From positions 29,641 to 93,640 of the forward strand of contig JAKPEE010000069.1 in NCBI GenBank assembly GCA_029552125.1: a DNA stretch of 64,000 nucleotides. Reading direction: 5' to 3'. Positions 17,616 through 26,748 of this stretch are shown piece after piece. Positions within the stretch are counted from its first letter, which is position 1; the number at the start of each line of letters is the position of its first letter. This DNA is from Bacillota bacterium. GTDB lineage: Bacteria; Bacillota; Dethiobacteria; DTU022. The notes below the pieces were generated by a model. It did not search any database. It worked only from the letters and a program-made list of their open reading frames with translations, and was not told where the DNA came from. Position numbers and translations under genes: made by a program.

Positions 17616-18179
17616 ATGGAAAACTGGCCCAATAACCTGGCCGCCCTGGTTCCCTGTTACGCCGGAAACGGCGGAAACTGCACCAAAATCTATACCCTGG
17701 AAGGAGAAACTGTCCTGGATCGGCGCACGGTCAGGTGGAACCTGCGCCGCCTGGCGCGCCGTTTCTGTATTGACCTGGAAGCGGCCCGCAGCCGCTATGG
17801 TGAACTTTTGGATTGGAGGCAGGGCGTGCCCATCCCTTTCAGCGCTGCGCTGGTGCTGGTGCCGCTTAAAGTGAGGCATACTGTCGGCAAAAATGACGGC
17901 GCCAGCGGCTATTTTAATGCCGCGGCGGTTGAAGTTTCCCCGGGGGAAGGGGTAGAAGGCTTTCGTTCGGAGCTGTTGCTTCCCGGGGGGCATCGTCTCG
18001 GCTGCTGTTATACAGTGCGGACAGTCAAAAAAAGGCTAAAAGCGGGGCAACTGCTGTTAAAATTTTTTGCCGGGGAAGCAAAACCTGTTGCGGCAGGGGA
18101 GAGTCAAACGCCGGAATACAGCCGTTTCCTGGAGCGCCTGTTTATGGCCGCGATTCAGGCGGCCGGAGCCGGGGAATGA
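17616..18179 (+). CDS. conserved hypothetical protein, possibly ComK-like
   Basis: A 187-residue protein. ATG behind GAAGGAGG. The layout (ALVP..., a short CTKIY strand, a helical middle ending in SRYGEL, then VPIPFSAALVLVPLKVR and NDGASGYFN, then a glycine turn LPGGHRL and a basic helix TVKKRLK) resembles the order of elements in the competence regulator ComK, where a conserved Pro-Ile strand is followed by the DNA-binding wing. I cannot align it securely and there are no competence genes nearby. Treat as an uncharacterised protein with a weak ComK hint. It is convergent with the DUF368 gene. Confidence 0.6.
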   Translation: MENWPNNLAALVPCYAGNGGNCTKIYTLEGETVLDRRTVRWNLRRLARRFCIDLEAARSRYGELLDWRQGVPIPFSAALVLVPLKVRHTVGKNDGASGYFNAAAVEVSPGEGVEGFRSELLLPGGHRLGCCYTVRTVKKRLKAGQLLLKFFAGEAKPVAAGESQTPEYSRFLERLFMAAIQAAGAGE

Positions 18180-18202
18180 GCTTTTTTCAGCCCGGCACAG
18201 GT

Positions 18203-18964
18203 TCAGGTCTTCTTTCTGCCGCCGAGGCAATAAATCAGCAGCCCGCCGGCCGCGGCGGCCATAATTACGCCGGGCGTGATGGCGGCAGGCAGAAGGGCCC
18301 GGGTTGAACCGAGAATCAAGCCGGCCAGAAGGAAGGTAATGGCGTTGCTGTAACGGCGGTACAGGGCGGAAAGCAGGCGCGCCAGCCCCAGCAGGCCGGT
18401 GATACAGCCCGCGCCAAACACGGCAAGGTTAAGCCACTGCCACTGGTTTACGGCCAGGGTTACATCGTCATAAAGGTTCATGATCACCAGGGCCGCGCTG
18501 CCCGAAACGCCGGGTAAAAGCATGGTAGCGCTGGCCACGGCTCCCCCCAGGAAAAAATGAAAGAGGCTGCCGGGCGGCAGCACGGTCAGGGTGGAGGAAG
18601 GTTCGCCGACGATAAAGAATGTTGTGGCAAAGCCCGCAGCGCCCAAAAGGAGCGGGACCGGAGCGATGCGGGTATTTTCACCGTGCAGCAGCACGACGCG
18701 CACCGACAGCACCATGGCCCCCAGAAAGAAGGCCATGAGCAGGTCTTCGGCCCGGCTTAACAGGAAGCCGATAATCCGCACAAAGGCCAGGGCCCCGATG
18801 GCCCCGCCAGCGAGGTGGAGCAGGTAAGGCCGGACATTGAGCCGGGAAATGCCCTCCAATAAACTGCGGTAGAAGCCGAGCAGCAGAATGACTGTGCCGG
18901 TGCTGATGCCGGGTATAACGAAAGTGACCCCGATGGCGATGCCCTGTAACAATTTCTTAACCAC
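18203..18964 (-). CDS. DUF368 polytopic membrane protein (undecaprenyl-phosphate flippase family, PopT)
   Basis: A 253-residue membrane protein with about eight hydrophobic segments. The N-terminal GIAIGVTFVIPGISTGTVIL and the repeat-like MLLPGVSGSAALVIM are the two inverted GxSG/S re-entrant motifs that define DUF368. Members of this family (PopT) return undecaprenyl phosphate from the outer to the inner leaflet. That lipid carrier is consumed by the WbaP-like enzyme and released by the LCP proteins encoded just to the left, so the location is fitting. GTG start with GAGG before it. Confidence 0.9.
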   Translation of the reverse strand: MVKKLLQGIAIGVTFVIPGISTGTVILLLGFYRSLLEGISRLNVRPYLLHLAGGAIGALAFVRIIGFLLSRAEDLLMAFFLGAMVLSVRVVLLHGENTRIAPVPLLLGAAGFATTFFIVGEPSSTLTVLPPGSLFHFFLGGAVASATMLLPGVSGSAALVIMNLYDDVTLAVNQWQWLNLAVFGAGCITGLLGLARLLSALYRRYSNAITFLLAGLILGSTRALLPAAITPGVIMAAAAGGLLIYCLGGRKKT

Positions 18965-19254
18965 AATTTATCCTCGACTGCATGGAGTGAAAAAACTGCC
19001 TATAAACCTTCGACAGAGCGCCTGCTTATCCTTTTTTCATCAGTGTTAAATTCGAGTTTTTCTTTTAAAGCAGGCTTTGCTATAATTACCATGACCATAA
19101 CTGGCGCAGCCCGCCGCCCCGGTATACCCTTTGAAGAGGGCTGTCCCCCTCCCCCGGTGGAAAAGGGGCAGGGAAAGGGGCTGTTTAGCGGCCAGCTAAA
19201 AGTATCAAACACGGCCATGCCATGGTCAGCCCTGTCCATGCTGGAGGTGATAAG

Positions 19255-19776
19255 ATGATCACCGTGCGCCCGAAGCACCCGGTCAAAAGGATTGGTGTGG
19301 TATCGGATACGCATATACCCACGCGGGGAAAGATCCTGCCGCCGGCTCTTTTTCGCCTGCTGGCGGGGGTGGATTTGATCTTGCACGCGGGAGACCTGGT
19401 CACTGCAAAGGTATTGGAAGAGTTGGCGGCACTGGCCCCGGTGGAAGCGGTGGCCGGCAATATGGATCCCCCGGAGCTGCATAAACGGCTGGGGCGGCAG
19501 AAGTTGATCCGCCTTGCTTCCGTCTCCATCGGCCTGATCCACGGTGACGGCACTTCCAGGAGTGCAACACCGCTTCGCGCTGCCAAAGCCTTCGCCGCCA
19601 TAAAACCTGACCTTGTTGTTTTTGGCCACAGCCATGTCCCACTTTATGAAAGCCTGGAGGGCGTGGCTCTGTTCAACCCCGGTTCGCCGGTAGATCCGCG
19701 CCGCGCGCCAGGGCCTTCCTGTGGCCTGCTCAGCGTTGACGGAACTTCAATTCGCGGAGAAATATTATTTTTATAA
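19255..19776 (+). CDS. YfcE/MJ0936-family metallophosphoesterase
   Basis: A 173-residue calcineurin-like phosphodiesterase. The metal-binding motifs appear in order: GVVSDTH, HAGDL, GNMD, IHGDG and FGHSH, followed by the conserved NPGSP. Homologues hydrolyse phosphodiesters, possibly cyclic nucleotides or 2',3'-cNMP. The ATG is preceded by GGAGGTGA. The 290-base gap before it holds a degenerate C-rich/G-rich repeat (about 19143-19180) and a TATAAT (19081-19086) without a good -35. The physiological substrate is unknown. Confidence 0.92.
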   Translation: MITVRPKHPVKRIGVVSDTHIPTRGKILPPALFRLLAGVDLILHAGDLVTAKVLEELAALAPVEAVAGNMDPPELHKRLGRQKLIRLASVSIGLIHGDGTSRSATPLRAAKAFAAIKPDLVVFGHSHVPLYESLEGVALFNPGSPVDPRRAPGPSCGLLSVDGTSIRGEILFL

Positions 19777-19801
19777 TAAATAAAAAGAAGGGGGAAGAAA
19801 G

Positions 19802-19987
19802 ATGGCAAGAGAGAGCCTCATGGAAAGAGCAAAACAGAGAATCCTGGAGGAAGCACCGCAGCAACGCCTGGCCTGCCGTAAAGCTTTCGCCCTGGCCGGA
19901 GAACTTGGCTTAACGACTGCGGAAGTAGGAAAGCTATGTAATGAATTGGAGATAAAAATTACCCATTGCCAGCTCGGTTGTTTTTAA
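19802..19987 (+). CDS. small conserved protein with C-terminal CxLGCF motif
   Basis: A 61-residue protein behind AAGAAGGGGGAAGAAAG. It begins with a basic helix, carries a helix-turn-helix-like segment LGLTTAEVGKLCNELEIKI and ends in CQLGCF. Short proteins of this form are found across Clostridia; the paired terminal cysteines suggest metal or thiol chemistry. It is 25 bases after the phosphodiesterase gene and so probably in one transcript with it. Function unknown. Confidence 0.75.
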   Translation: MARESLMERAKQRILEEAPQQRLACRKAFALAGELGLTTAEVGKLCNELEIKITHCQLGCF

Positions 19988-20153
19988 GGCTAGTGCTGGA
20001 GAAAAAGACAATCTCAGTATAAACCCCCACTTAGAAGATCATAATAACCATGTGTACCAAAGAAAAACTATGAAATGTGGCGAAATGAGGTCATTTAATC
20101 TGCCGGATCTATCAATTTTGGGGAATGGAACGCCAGACAAGAAGTAATCATGC

Positions 20154-20182
20154 TTGCGTTACCACCTTATATTCGCTACTAT
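20154..20182 (+). promoter_or_regulatory. promoter of groESL
   Basis: TTGCGT (20154-20159), 17 bases, TACTAT (20177-20182). It sits directly before the CIRCE element, the usual arrangement for HrcA-controlled groESL. Confidence 0.6.
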
Positions 20183-20196
20183 TTTTAGTGTATTTA

Positions 20197-20223
20197 TTAG
20201 CACTCGGTTATAGTGAGTGCTGC
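20197..20223 (+). promoter_or_regulatory. CIRCE operator (HrcA binding site)
   Basis: TTAGCACTC (20197-20205), nine bases, GAGTGCTGC (20215-20223). The left arm is a perfect match to the CIRCE consensus and the right arm differs from GAGTGCTAA at its last two bases. It should let the heat-shock repressor HrcA control groES-groEL. Confidence 0.88.
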
Positions 20224-20267
20224 TAAGCCACATCTTTCAAAATCACATCTAAAAGGAGGCAGAATTG

Positions 20268-20555
20268 ATGAATCTCAAACCTTTAGCTGACCGCATCGTG
20301 GTCAAGGTCCTGGAGGCAGAAGAGAAAACCGCCAGCGGTATTGTGCTTCCGGACAAAGCCAAGGAAAAGCCCCAGGAAGGTGAAGTAATGGCCGTCGGCC
20401 CGGGGAAAGTTCTTGACAACGGTACCCGCCTGGAGATGGAGGTAAAAGTGGGCGACAAAGTTATCTTTTCCCGCTACGCCGGCACCGAAGTTAAAGTAAA
20501 GGGCGAAGAATACTTAATTTTAAGGCAAGACGATGTCCTGGCTTTAGTTCAATAA
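20268..20555 (+). CDS. groES: co-chaperonin GroES
   Basis: The 95-residue lid of the GroEL folding chamber. It begins [19 protein letters not shown], contains the mobile-loop segment [18 protein letters not shown] (about 18-35) and ends in the usual [16 protein letters not shown] 20268 has AAAAGGAGG 10 bases before it. A TTG three bases upstream is possible but unneeded. It lies 28 bases before groEL under the CIRCE operator. Confidence 0.97.
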   Translation: MNLKPLADRIVVKVLEAEEKTASGIVLPDKAKEKPQEGEVMAVGPGKVLDNGTRLEMEVKVGDKVIFSRYAGTEVKVKGEEYLILRQDDVLALVQ

Positions 20556-20580
20556 ATACTGCGTAAAGGGAGGTTCATAA

Positions 20581-22206
<1,626 letters not shown>

Positions 22207-22225
22207 TAGGCAATATGTAGTAGTA

Positions 22226-22261
22226 AAAGAGGCGGCGTCTGCGGTGCGCCGCCTCTTTTTT
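22226..22261. terminator. terminator after groEL, possibly bidirectional
   Basis: AAAGAGGCGGCG (22226-22237) pairs with CGCCGCCTCTTT (22247-22258) and runs into a T tract on the plus strand. The A run at its left would give a short U tract for the convergent minus-strand gene ending at 22277. Confidence 0.9.
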
Positions 22262-22276
22262 GGTGTAAAAAGCTGC

Positions 22277-22684
22277 TTATTGAAACTGAAGGCCCGCGGG
22301 AGACTGCATCTCGCCACCCTGCTGTTTGTACTGTTGCTGCTGCTGTTGTTGCACCTGCTGCTGCATCGCCGGAGGATAAGATTGCGGCTGAGTTCCGTAC
22401 TGGAACTGGCCCGGCTGTGGCTGGATCCCTTGCTGGAACTGCGGCTGCTGGAAAGTGTGTTGAAAAGTGGGCTGGGTTTGTTGCAACTGCATCTGAATCC
22501 GGTCAATTTCCTGGTTAAGCTGATTGCAGAGCTGGTTGAGATTGCGCAATTGCTGCTGGGCGTTGGCTTCGTACTGGCTAATCTGCTGCAGCTTTTGTGC
22601 GTTTTGCTGTTCCGCCTGCTCCAGCTGGCGGATAACCTGTTGCATTTGCTGGATATGCTGTTTTGCGGGAAACTGGGTGTACAT
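22277..22684 (-). CDS. glutamine-rich coiled-coil protein
   Basis: A 135-residue protein in which about a third of residues are glutamine. Residues 1-70 form a predicted amphipathic coiled coil (IQQMQQVIRQLEQAEQQNAQ). Residues 75-135 are a disordered Gln/Pro/Tyr tail with FQYGTQPQSYPPAM and a run of seven Gln. AAAGGAGTG stands 8 bases before the ATG, which argues it is a real gene and that the leucine-rich frame on the other strand is its shadow. Coats and spore-associated proteins of Clostridia can look like this, but I cannot assign a family. Confidence 0.65.
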   Translation of the reverse strand: MYTQFPAKQHIQQMQQVIRQLEQAEQQNAQKLQQISQYEANAQQQLRNLNQLCNQLNQEIDRIQMQLQQTQPTFQHTFQQPQFQQGIQPQPGQFQYGTQPQSYPPAMQQQVQQQQQQQYKQQGGEMQSPAGLQFQ

Positions 22685-22880
22685 GCCTGTTTCACTCCTT
22701 TATTAAGTTTACTTAAAGGTTGCCCCACAATAAAAAAGATATTAATGGTGATTTTTGTACTTATAGACAACAATAAGCCTTTTTTGACCCAAAGCAGGAT
22801 TTATAACCATGCCGGCGAAATATTCAAAATACGATGATAGCGGTGCGGGTATTTAAAAATCAGCGCTTAAGGGGTGCGAA

Positions 22881-23591
22881 ATGAAAAAACGAAAAAACCT
22901 GGTCCTGCTGCTTTTTATTACCGCAGTGGCCCCTTTTTTATTGACCGGCTGTTTTAAATTCAGCCTGCACCTTACCGTTAACCGGAACGGTAGCGCCGAC
23001 GTGGATATCGTCATGGCCGCCTCCCGGACGCTGGTTTCCATGGGGACGGGCCTTGAAAACAGCCTCCTCGTTGATAAACGGGAGCAACTGGCCGAACAGG
23101 GATTTGCCATCAGCGATTATACCGCCGAAAACCTGACCGGTTTCCAGGCTACTAAAAGGATGAAGACGCTGGAAGAGTTCTCTTCACTCGGCCTGGGGGA
23201 TGATCTCGGCCTGGGGGATCAAGAACTGTTCACCGTGGAGAAGGACTTCTTTTTTACCACATACCATCTTAATGCTGAGATAAATTTGCTAGATCTTATC
23301 GGTGATAAAATTGGAATGATGGCCCTCTTTTCCCCGGATATGCGCTTTATACTTACTCTACCCGTGGAACCGCTGAAACATAACGCTTCATCTGTTTCCC
23401 CTGACGGTAAAACCCTGGTGTGGATCCTCTCTCCGACACAGGTAAATCAGATCTCATTAAGCGCCAGTGTTCCCAATACTAACGCCCTAGTGACAGTCAT
23501 ACTGGTAGTGCTAATCCTGGTTTTAACCATAGTAATGATTATTGTGCGCCAAAAGCGAAAGGCCGCGGCGGATGCGCCGGTGAAGAAGTAA
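22881..23591 (+). CDS. DUF3153-type (LppM-like) membrane-anchored lipoprotein
   Basis: A 236-residue protein with a signal peptide and lipobox LLTGC (Cys at about 25), then FKFSLHLTVNRNGSADVDI, the beta-sandwich start of the DUF3153/LppM group, and a C-terminal membrane helix (about 203-226) followed by a basic tail. It is therefore held by lipid at one end and a helix at the other, with the domain outside the cell. Ribosome site AAGGGGTG. A 12-residue duplication (LGLGDDLGLGDQ) is seen near residue 105. Function unknown. Confidence 0.8.
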   Translation: MKKRKNLVLLLFITAVAPFLLTGCFKFSLHLTVNRNGSADVDIVMAASRTLVSMGTGLENSLLVDKREQLAEQGFAISDYTAENLTGFQATKRMKTLEEFSSLGLGDDLGLGDQELFTVEKDFFFTTYHLNAEINLLDLIGDKIGMMALFSPDMRFILTLPVEPLKHNASSVSPDGKTLVWILSPTQVNQISLSASVPNTNALVTVILVVLILVLTIVMIIVRQKRKAAADAPVKK

Positions 23592-23716
23592 AGCCCGGTT
23601 CTAATTTCTGCACCGGCAGGCCTGGTTTGCCATGCGGGCTTTCAGGGTTTCTCGCCGGAAGCCTTTTTATATTTGGCCCATTAACGCCTATGGCGGTATT
23701 AAAGACGGTTCTTGTC

Positions 23717-23758
23717 ATTTAAACAGAAGCTGCCCCCGGGGGCGGCTTCTGTTTAAAT
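23717..23758. terminator. long perfect inverted repeat, likely terminator
   Basis: TTTAAACAGAAGC (from 23719) pairs with GCTTCTGTTTAAA (to 23757), with a CCCCCGGGGG core, making a stem of about 18 bp. There is no proper T tract, so termination is inferred from position after the lipoprotein gene. The remainder of the 405-base gap holds the promoter and SD-like element listed next. Confidence 0.6.
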
Positions 23759-23869
23759 TAAAAAAGTGACCGCCGGCCGCGCTTCCGGTATAAATAAAGG
23801 CATCTCTTGATCCGGCAGCGGGAAGAGGGCCATTATCACCGGAATTTTGTGAAAAGTGTGAAATGACTA

Positions 23870-23898
23870 TCGACAGCAAGACAGCGATCAGGTATAAT
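23870..23898 (+). promoter_or_regulatory. promoter of the acyl-CoA dehydrogenase gene
   Basis: TCGACA (23870-23875), 17 bases, TATAAT (23893-23898): near-consensus sigma-A spacing, about 100 bases before the ATG at 23997. Confidence 0.8.
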
Positions 23899-23933
23899 TT
23901 ATTTAATTAGATCAATATTTTCCTTTGTTAAAT

Positions 23934-23945
23934 AAGGAGGTGATC
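23934..23945 (+). other. 12-base perfect anti-16S match without a start codon
   Basis: AAGGAGGTGATC is fully complementary to the 16S rRNA 3' end, but the nearest gene starts 51 bases later with its own GGAGGAGG. The GTG within it could read a 10-codon frame (VINLVKELKR then stop), though without spacing. It could be a ribosome standby or leader site. Confidence 0.4.
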
Positions 23946-23996
23946 AACCTAGTTAAGGAGTTGAAGCGATAGATCTAAGTTATGGAGGAGGCTGAC

Positions 23997-25151
23997 ATGA
24001 TCGATTTTTCATTAACGGCGGAACAGCAAGCCGTGCAGAAGATGGCCCGGGAATTTGCCCGCTCGGAAATTGCGCCGGCCGCCGCCGCCTACGACCGCAG
24101 CGGTGAATACCCCCGCGAAATTGTACAGAAAGCTTTTGACGCCGGCCTGGTCTACGCCACTGTCCCGGAAGAGTATGGAGGGGGAGGCCTGGGGGCGCTG
24201 GACCAGTTGATTATCGCCGAAGAGTTATCCGCCGGCTGTGCGGGCATCTCCAGTTGTATTGCCATCAATAGCCTGGCAGCCATTCCCCTGGTGCTATTCG
24301 GCAGCGAAACGCAGAAAAAGAAGTACCTCGGTTCCGCCTGCAACGAGCGCAAGTTGATGGCCCTGTGCGTGACCGAACCGGGCGCCGGTTCCGATGTGGC
24401 CGCCATGACTGCCACGGCGCGGCGCGTAAACGGCGAATACGTGATTAGCGGCCAAAAGTGCTTTATCACCAACGGTGGGGTAGCGGACTATTATATTGTT
24501 TTTGCCACGGTGGACAAATCCAGGGGCCATAAGGGGATCAGCGCTTTCGTGGTGCCCCGGGAGACACCGGGGGTGTCCGCCGGTAAAAAAGAAGACAAGA
24601 TGGGGCAGCGGGCCGCCAATACCACCGATGTTATTTTTGAAGAAGCTGTCGTTCCTGCCGCCAACCTCATCGGTGAGGAAGGCTTTGGCTTTAAGATAAT
24701 CATGCAAACTTTCAATCATTCCCGCCCCGGGGTGGCCGCTTCGGCAGTAGGGGTAGCCAGGGCGGCCATGGAATATGCCCTGAAATATTCCAAAGAGCGG
24801 GAGCAGTTCGGGTTGCCCATCTTTATGCACCAGGCGGTTATGTTTATGCTTGCCGACATGGCCAAGGACATCGCCGCCGGGCGCCTGCTGGCCTGGCTGG
24901 CGGCCTGGAAGGGAGAACGGGGCGAAAACAACGCCAAAGAAGCGGCCATCGCCAAGGCGTTCTGCGGAGACATGGTCATGCGGGTGACCACCGATGCAGC
25001 CCAGATATTAGGCGGCTATGGTTATATCAAAGATTACCCGGTAGAGAAATTGATGCGCGACGCCAAAGTTTTTCAAATATACGAGGGAACGGCCCAAATC
25101 CAGCGCCTGTTGATCGGGCGCGCGCTCTTTCAGGAAAGCCTGTCCGGATAA
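23997..25151 (+). CDS. acyl-CoA dehydrogenase
   Basis: FAD enzyme that makes the alpha-beta double bond in acyl-CoA, passing electrons to ETF; 384 residues. It has CVTEPGAGSDVAAM (FAD/substrate site), FITNGGVADYY, the FAD-contact REQFGLPI, LGGYGYIKDYPVEKLMRDAK and IYEGTAQIQR with the likely catalytic Glu363. The ATG at 23997 follows GGAGGAGG; an in-frame ATG 15 bases before overlaps that ribosome site. It is a lone gene, far from the acyl-CoA cluster at 49-59 kb, with its own promoter. Chain-length specificity cannot be read. Confidence 0.95.
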   Translation: MIDFSLTAEQQAVQKMAREFARSEIAPAAAAYDRSGEYPREIVQKAFDAGLVYATVPEEYGGGGLGALDQLIIAEELSAGCAGISSCIAINSLAAIPLVLFGSETQKKKYLGSACNERKLMALCVTEPGAGSDVAAMTATARRVNGEYVISGQKCFITNGGVADYYIVFATVDKSRGHKGISAFVVPRETPGVSAGKKEDKMGQRAANTTDVIFEEAVVPAANLIGEEGFGFKIIMQTFNHSRPGVAASAVGVARAAMEYALKYSKEREQFGLPIFMHQAVMFMLADMAKDIAAGRLLAWLAAWKGERGENNAKEAAIAKAFCGDMVMRVTTDAAQILGGYGYIKDYPVEKLMRDAKVFQIYEGTAQIQRLLIGRALFQESLSG

Positions 25152-25329
25152 AGCTGTATGCCTGTGCCGGAAAATTTGGCCACAGCGCCCGCTTTTTCAG
25201 CGGGCGCTGTGGCGTAGTGTCTGCGGCGGTAAAAATTTGCGAACCGGTAGGTCTTGAGAATTGCACGCCGAATTAAATATAGATGCAGGCAGTCTTACTT
25301 ACGCCGGCTGGAGAAGGGAGAGCGGTCTC

Positions 25330-26691
25330 GTGGAAAAGATGGAGTGCTCTTTAAAATTTATCCTTACTGAACCCGCTGGAACGGGGGAGCCACTGCAGGG
25401 CGAGGCCCGGGCGGTATTATCGGAAGAGGATTTGACTGTAGCGCCGCGGCACGGCGAAGAGATTTTTATCTCCCTGCGCGACATCGAGCATATCGCCGCT
25501 GAAGATTACCGGTTGGAGCTGTTGCTCTCCTCCGGTGAACAGCTACAGCTCTTTCACCTCGGCCGGGCCTATGAAGATTTTTTGCGGGAACTGACCCGCC
25601 TGCGCCATGAACTGATCAGCAAGGATCTGCTCATGCATGAACGCCAGCGCAAGGAGGGGCAGGAAGCGCGGCTGGCCTGGCACGGCGCGGACGGAGCGGT
25701 TAAGTATGAAGGCCGGGCTGAATTGCGCCTCTATGAAACGGGGCTGGTCATCTTCCCCGCTACGGGCGACCCTTTCCGGATCCCCTACAGCAGCATTGAG
25801 GATGTAAGCGAAGGCGATTATATGCTTACCCTCAATACTGATCCGGGGGAGAGATTAGTTTTTTCCATGATGGGGCGCGGTTTTGAGCCTTTCCGCGAAG
25901 CCTTAAATGAAGTAATGAGCGAGCTGTCAGCGAAGGTACAAAAAACGCTGCAGGAGTTGCTGCCCGAAGCCGGTCCGGCGTTAATCCGCCAGGCTGCCGG
26001 CCTGATGCGAGAAGGAAAGGCGGCCAGGCGCAGCGATTTGGAAGCGCTGTCGCCGCAGTTGTGGGTTGCGTTGGAGCAGCGTCTCGATGCAGCGGGTCTG
26101 CGCCATGAATACGACTTTTTAAAGGAACTGTCGCGCCGGGAAAAGTGCTGCATCGGTATAAAACGGGGGCTCATGGGAGATTTAACCGGTGATTATATCT
26201 GGCTTTTGATGCCCCTGTATAGCAACGCTACCGATAAACCGGGCAATGCCATCGCCATGGCAGCCGCTTCCGGGAAGGGCGGGGGCCGGGCCACTTATTT
26301 TTTTAGAATGGCCGATCCGGAAGAATACCGGCAGTACCGGGACCTGGAAGCCCTGGATCGGCTGGCCGATACGATGATTACCCGCATCAACCGCTGCATG
26401 CTGGCCATAAACTTCCGGCGGGAGCCCATTTATCTTTCTGAAGAGAAGCTGGGGGAAGAACAATACCGCAAATACAGGCAGGCGGTGCGCAAAATACCGG
26501 CGCTGCAGGAGCTGCGCCGCCTGTTTATCGGCCGCGTTTTTCACCGGACGCCGGAGCAGTGGGAAGAAGAGGTACAGGAGCTTTTGCACTTAAATAATAT
26601 CTCTCCTGGCACCTGGAAATGGAGCGGGAGAGGACAAGAATTAGCCGATGACGAATGCGAAGCGGAACCGGAGGCTCCGGCAGAAGGCTAA
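25330..26691 (+). CDS. uncharacterised protein with two PH-like modules
   Basis: About 453 residues from a GTG at 25330 that has GAAGGGAG 9 bases before; the frame is open to a TTG at 25261 with no ribosome site. The N-terminal half contains an internal duplication: FISLRDIEHIAAEDYRLELL ... GRAYEDFLRELTRLR and FRIPYSSIEDVSEGDYMLTL ... GRGFEPFREALNEV have the same strand-turn-helix pattern, as in bacterial PH-like (bPH) domains. The C-terminal half is helical, with RREKCCIGIKRGLMGDLTGDY and a Tyr/Arg-rich segment. It is acidic at the end and has no signal peptide. No function assigned. Confidence 0.75.
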   Translation: MEKMECSLKFILTEPAGTGEPLQGEARAVLSEEDLTVAPRHGEEIFISLRDIEHIAAEDYRLELLLSSGEQLQLFHLGRAYEDFLRELTRLRHELISKDLLMHERQRKEGQEARLAWHGADGAVKYEGRAELRLYETGLVIFPATGDPFRIPYSSIEDVSEGDYMLTLNTDPGERLVFSMMGRGFEPFREALNEVMSELSAKVQKTLQELLPEAGPALIRQAAGLMREGKAARRSDLEALSPQLWVALEQRLDAAGLRHEYDFLKELSRREKCCIGIKRGLMGDLTGDYIWLLMPLYSNATDKPGNAIAMAAASGKGGGRATYFFRMADPEEYRQYRDLEALDRLADTMITRINRCMLAINFRREPIYLSEEKLGEEQYRKYRQAVRKIPALQELRRLFIGRVFHRTPEQWEEEVQELLHLNNISPGTWKWSGRGQELADDECEAEPEAPAEG

Positions 26692-26702
26692 CCGGTCAGG
26701 TA

Positions 26703-26747
26703 AAAAAAGGGGCTATCCTCAGATGTCTGTCAGGATAGCCCCTTTTT
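26703..26747. terminator. bidirectional terminator between convergent genes
   Basis: AAAAAGGGGCTATCCT (26704-26719) and AGGATAGCCCCTTTTT (26732-26747) form a 16-bp stem with A and T runs on both sides, so it works on either strand. It separates the PH-like gene and trpB. Confidence 0.92.
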
Positions 26748-26748
26748 G

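Noticed and set aside
22244-22837. Leucine-rich reading frame of 197 codons on the plus strand
   Set aside because: It is the antisense image of the glutamine-rich gene (CAG/CTG mirror); it has no ribosome site and begins inside the groEL terminator.
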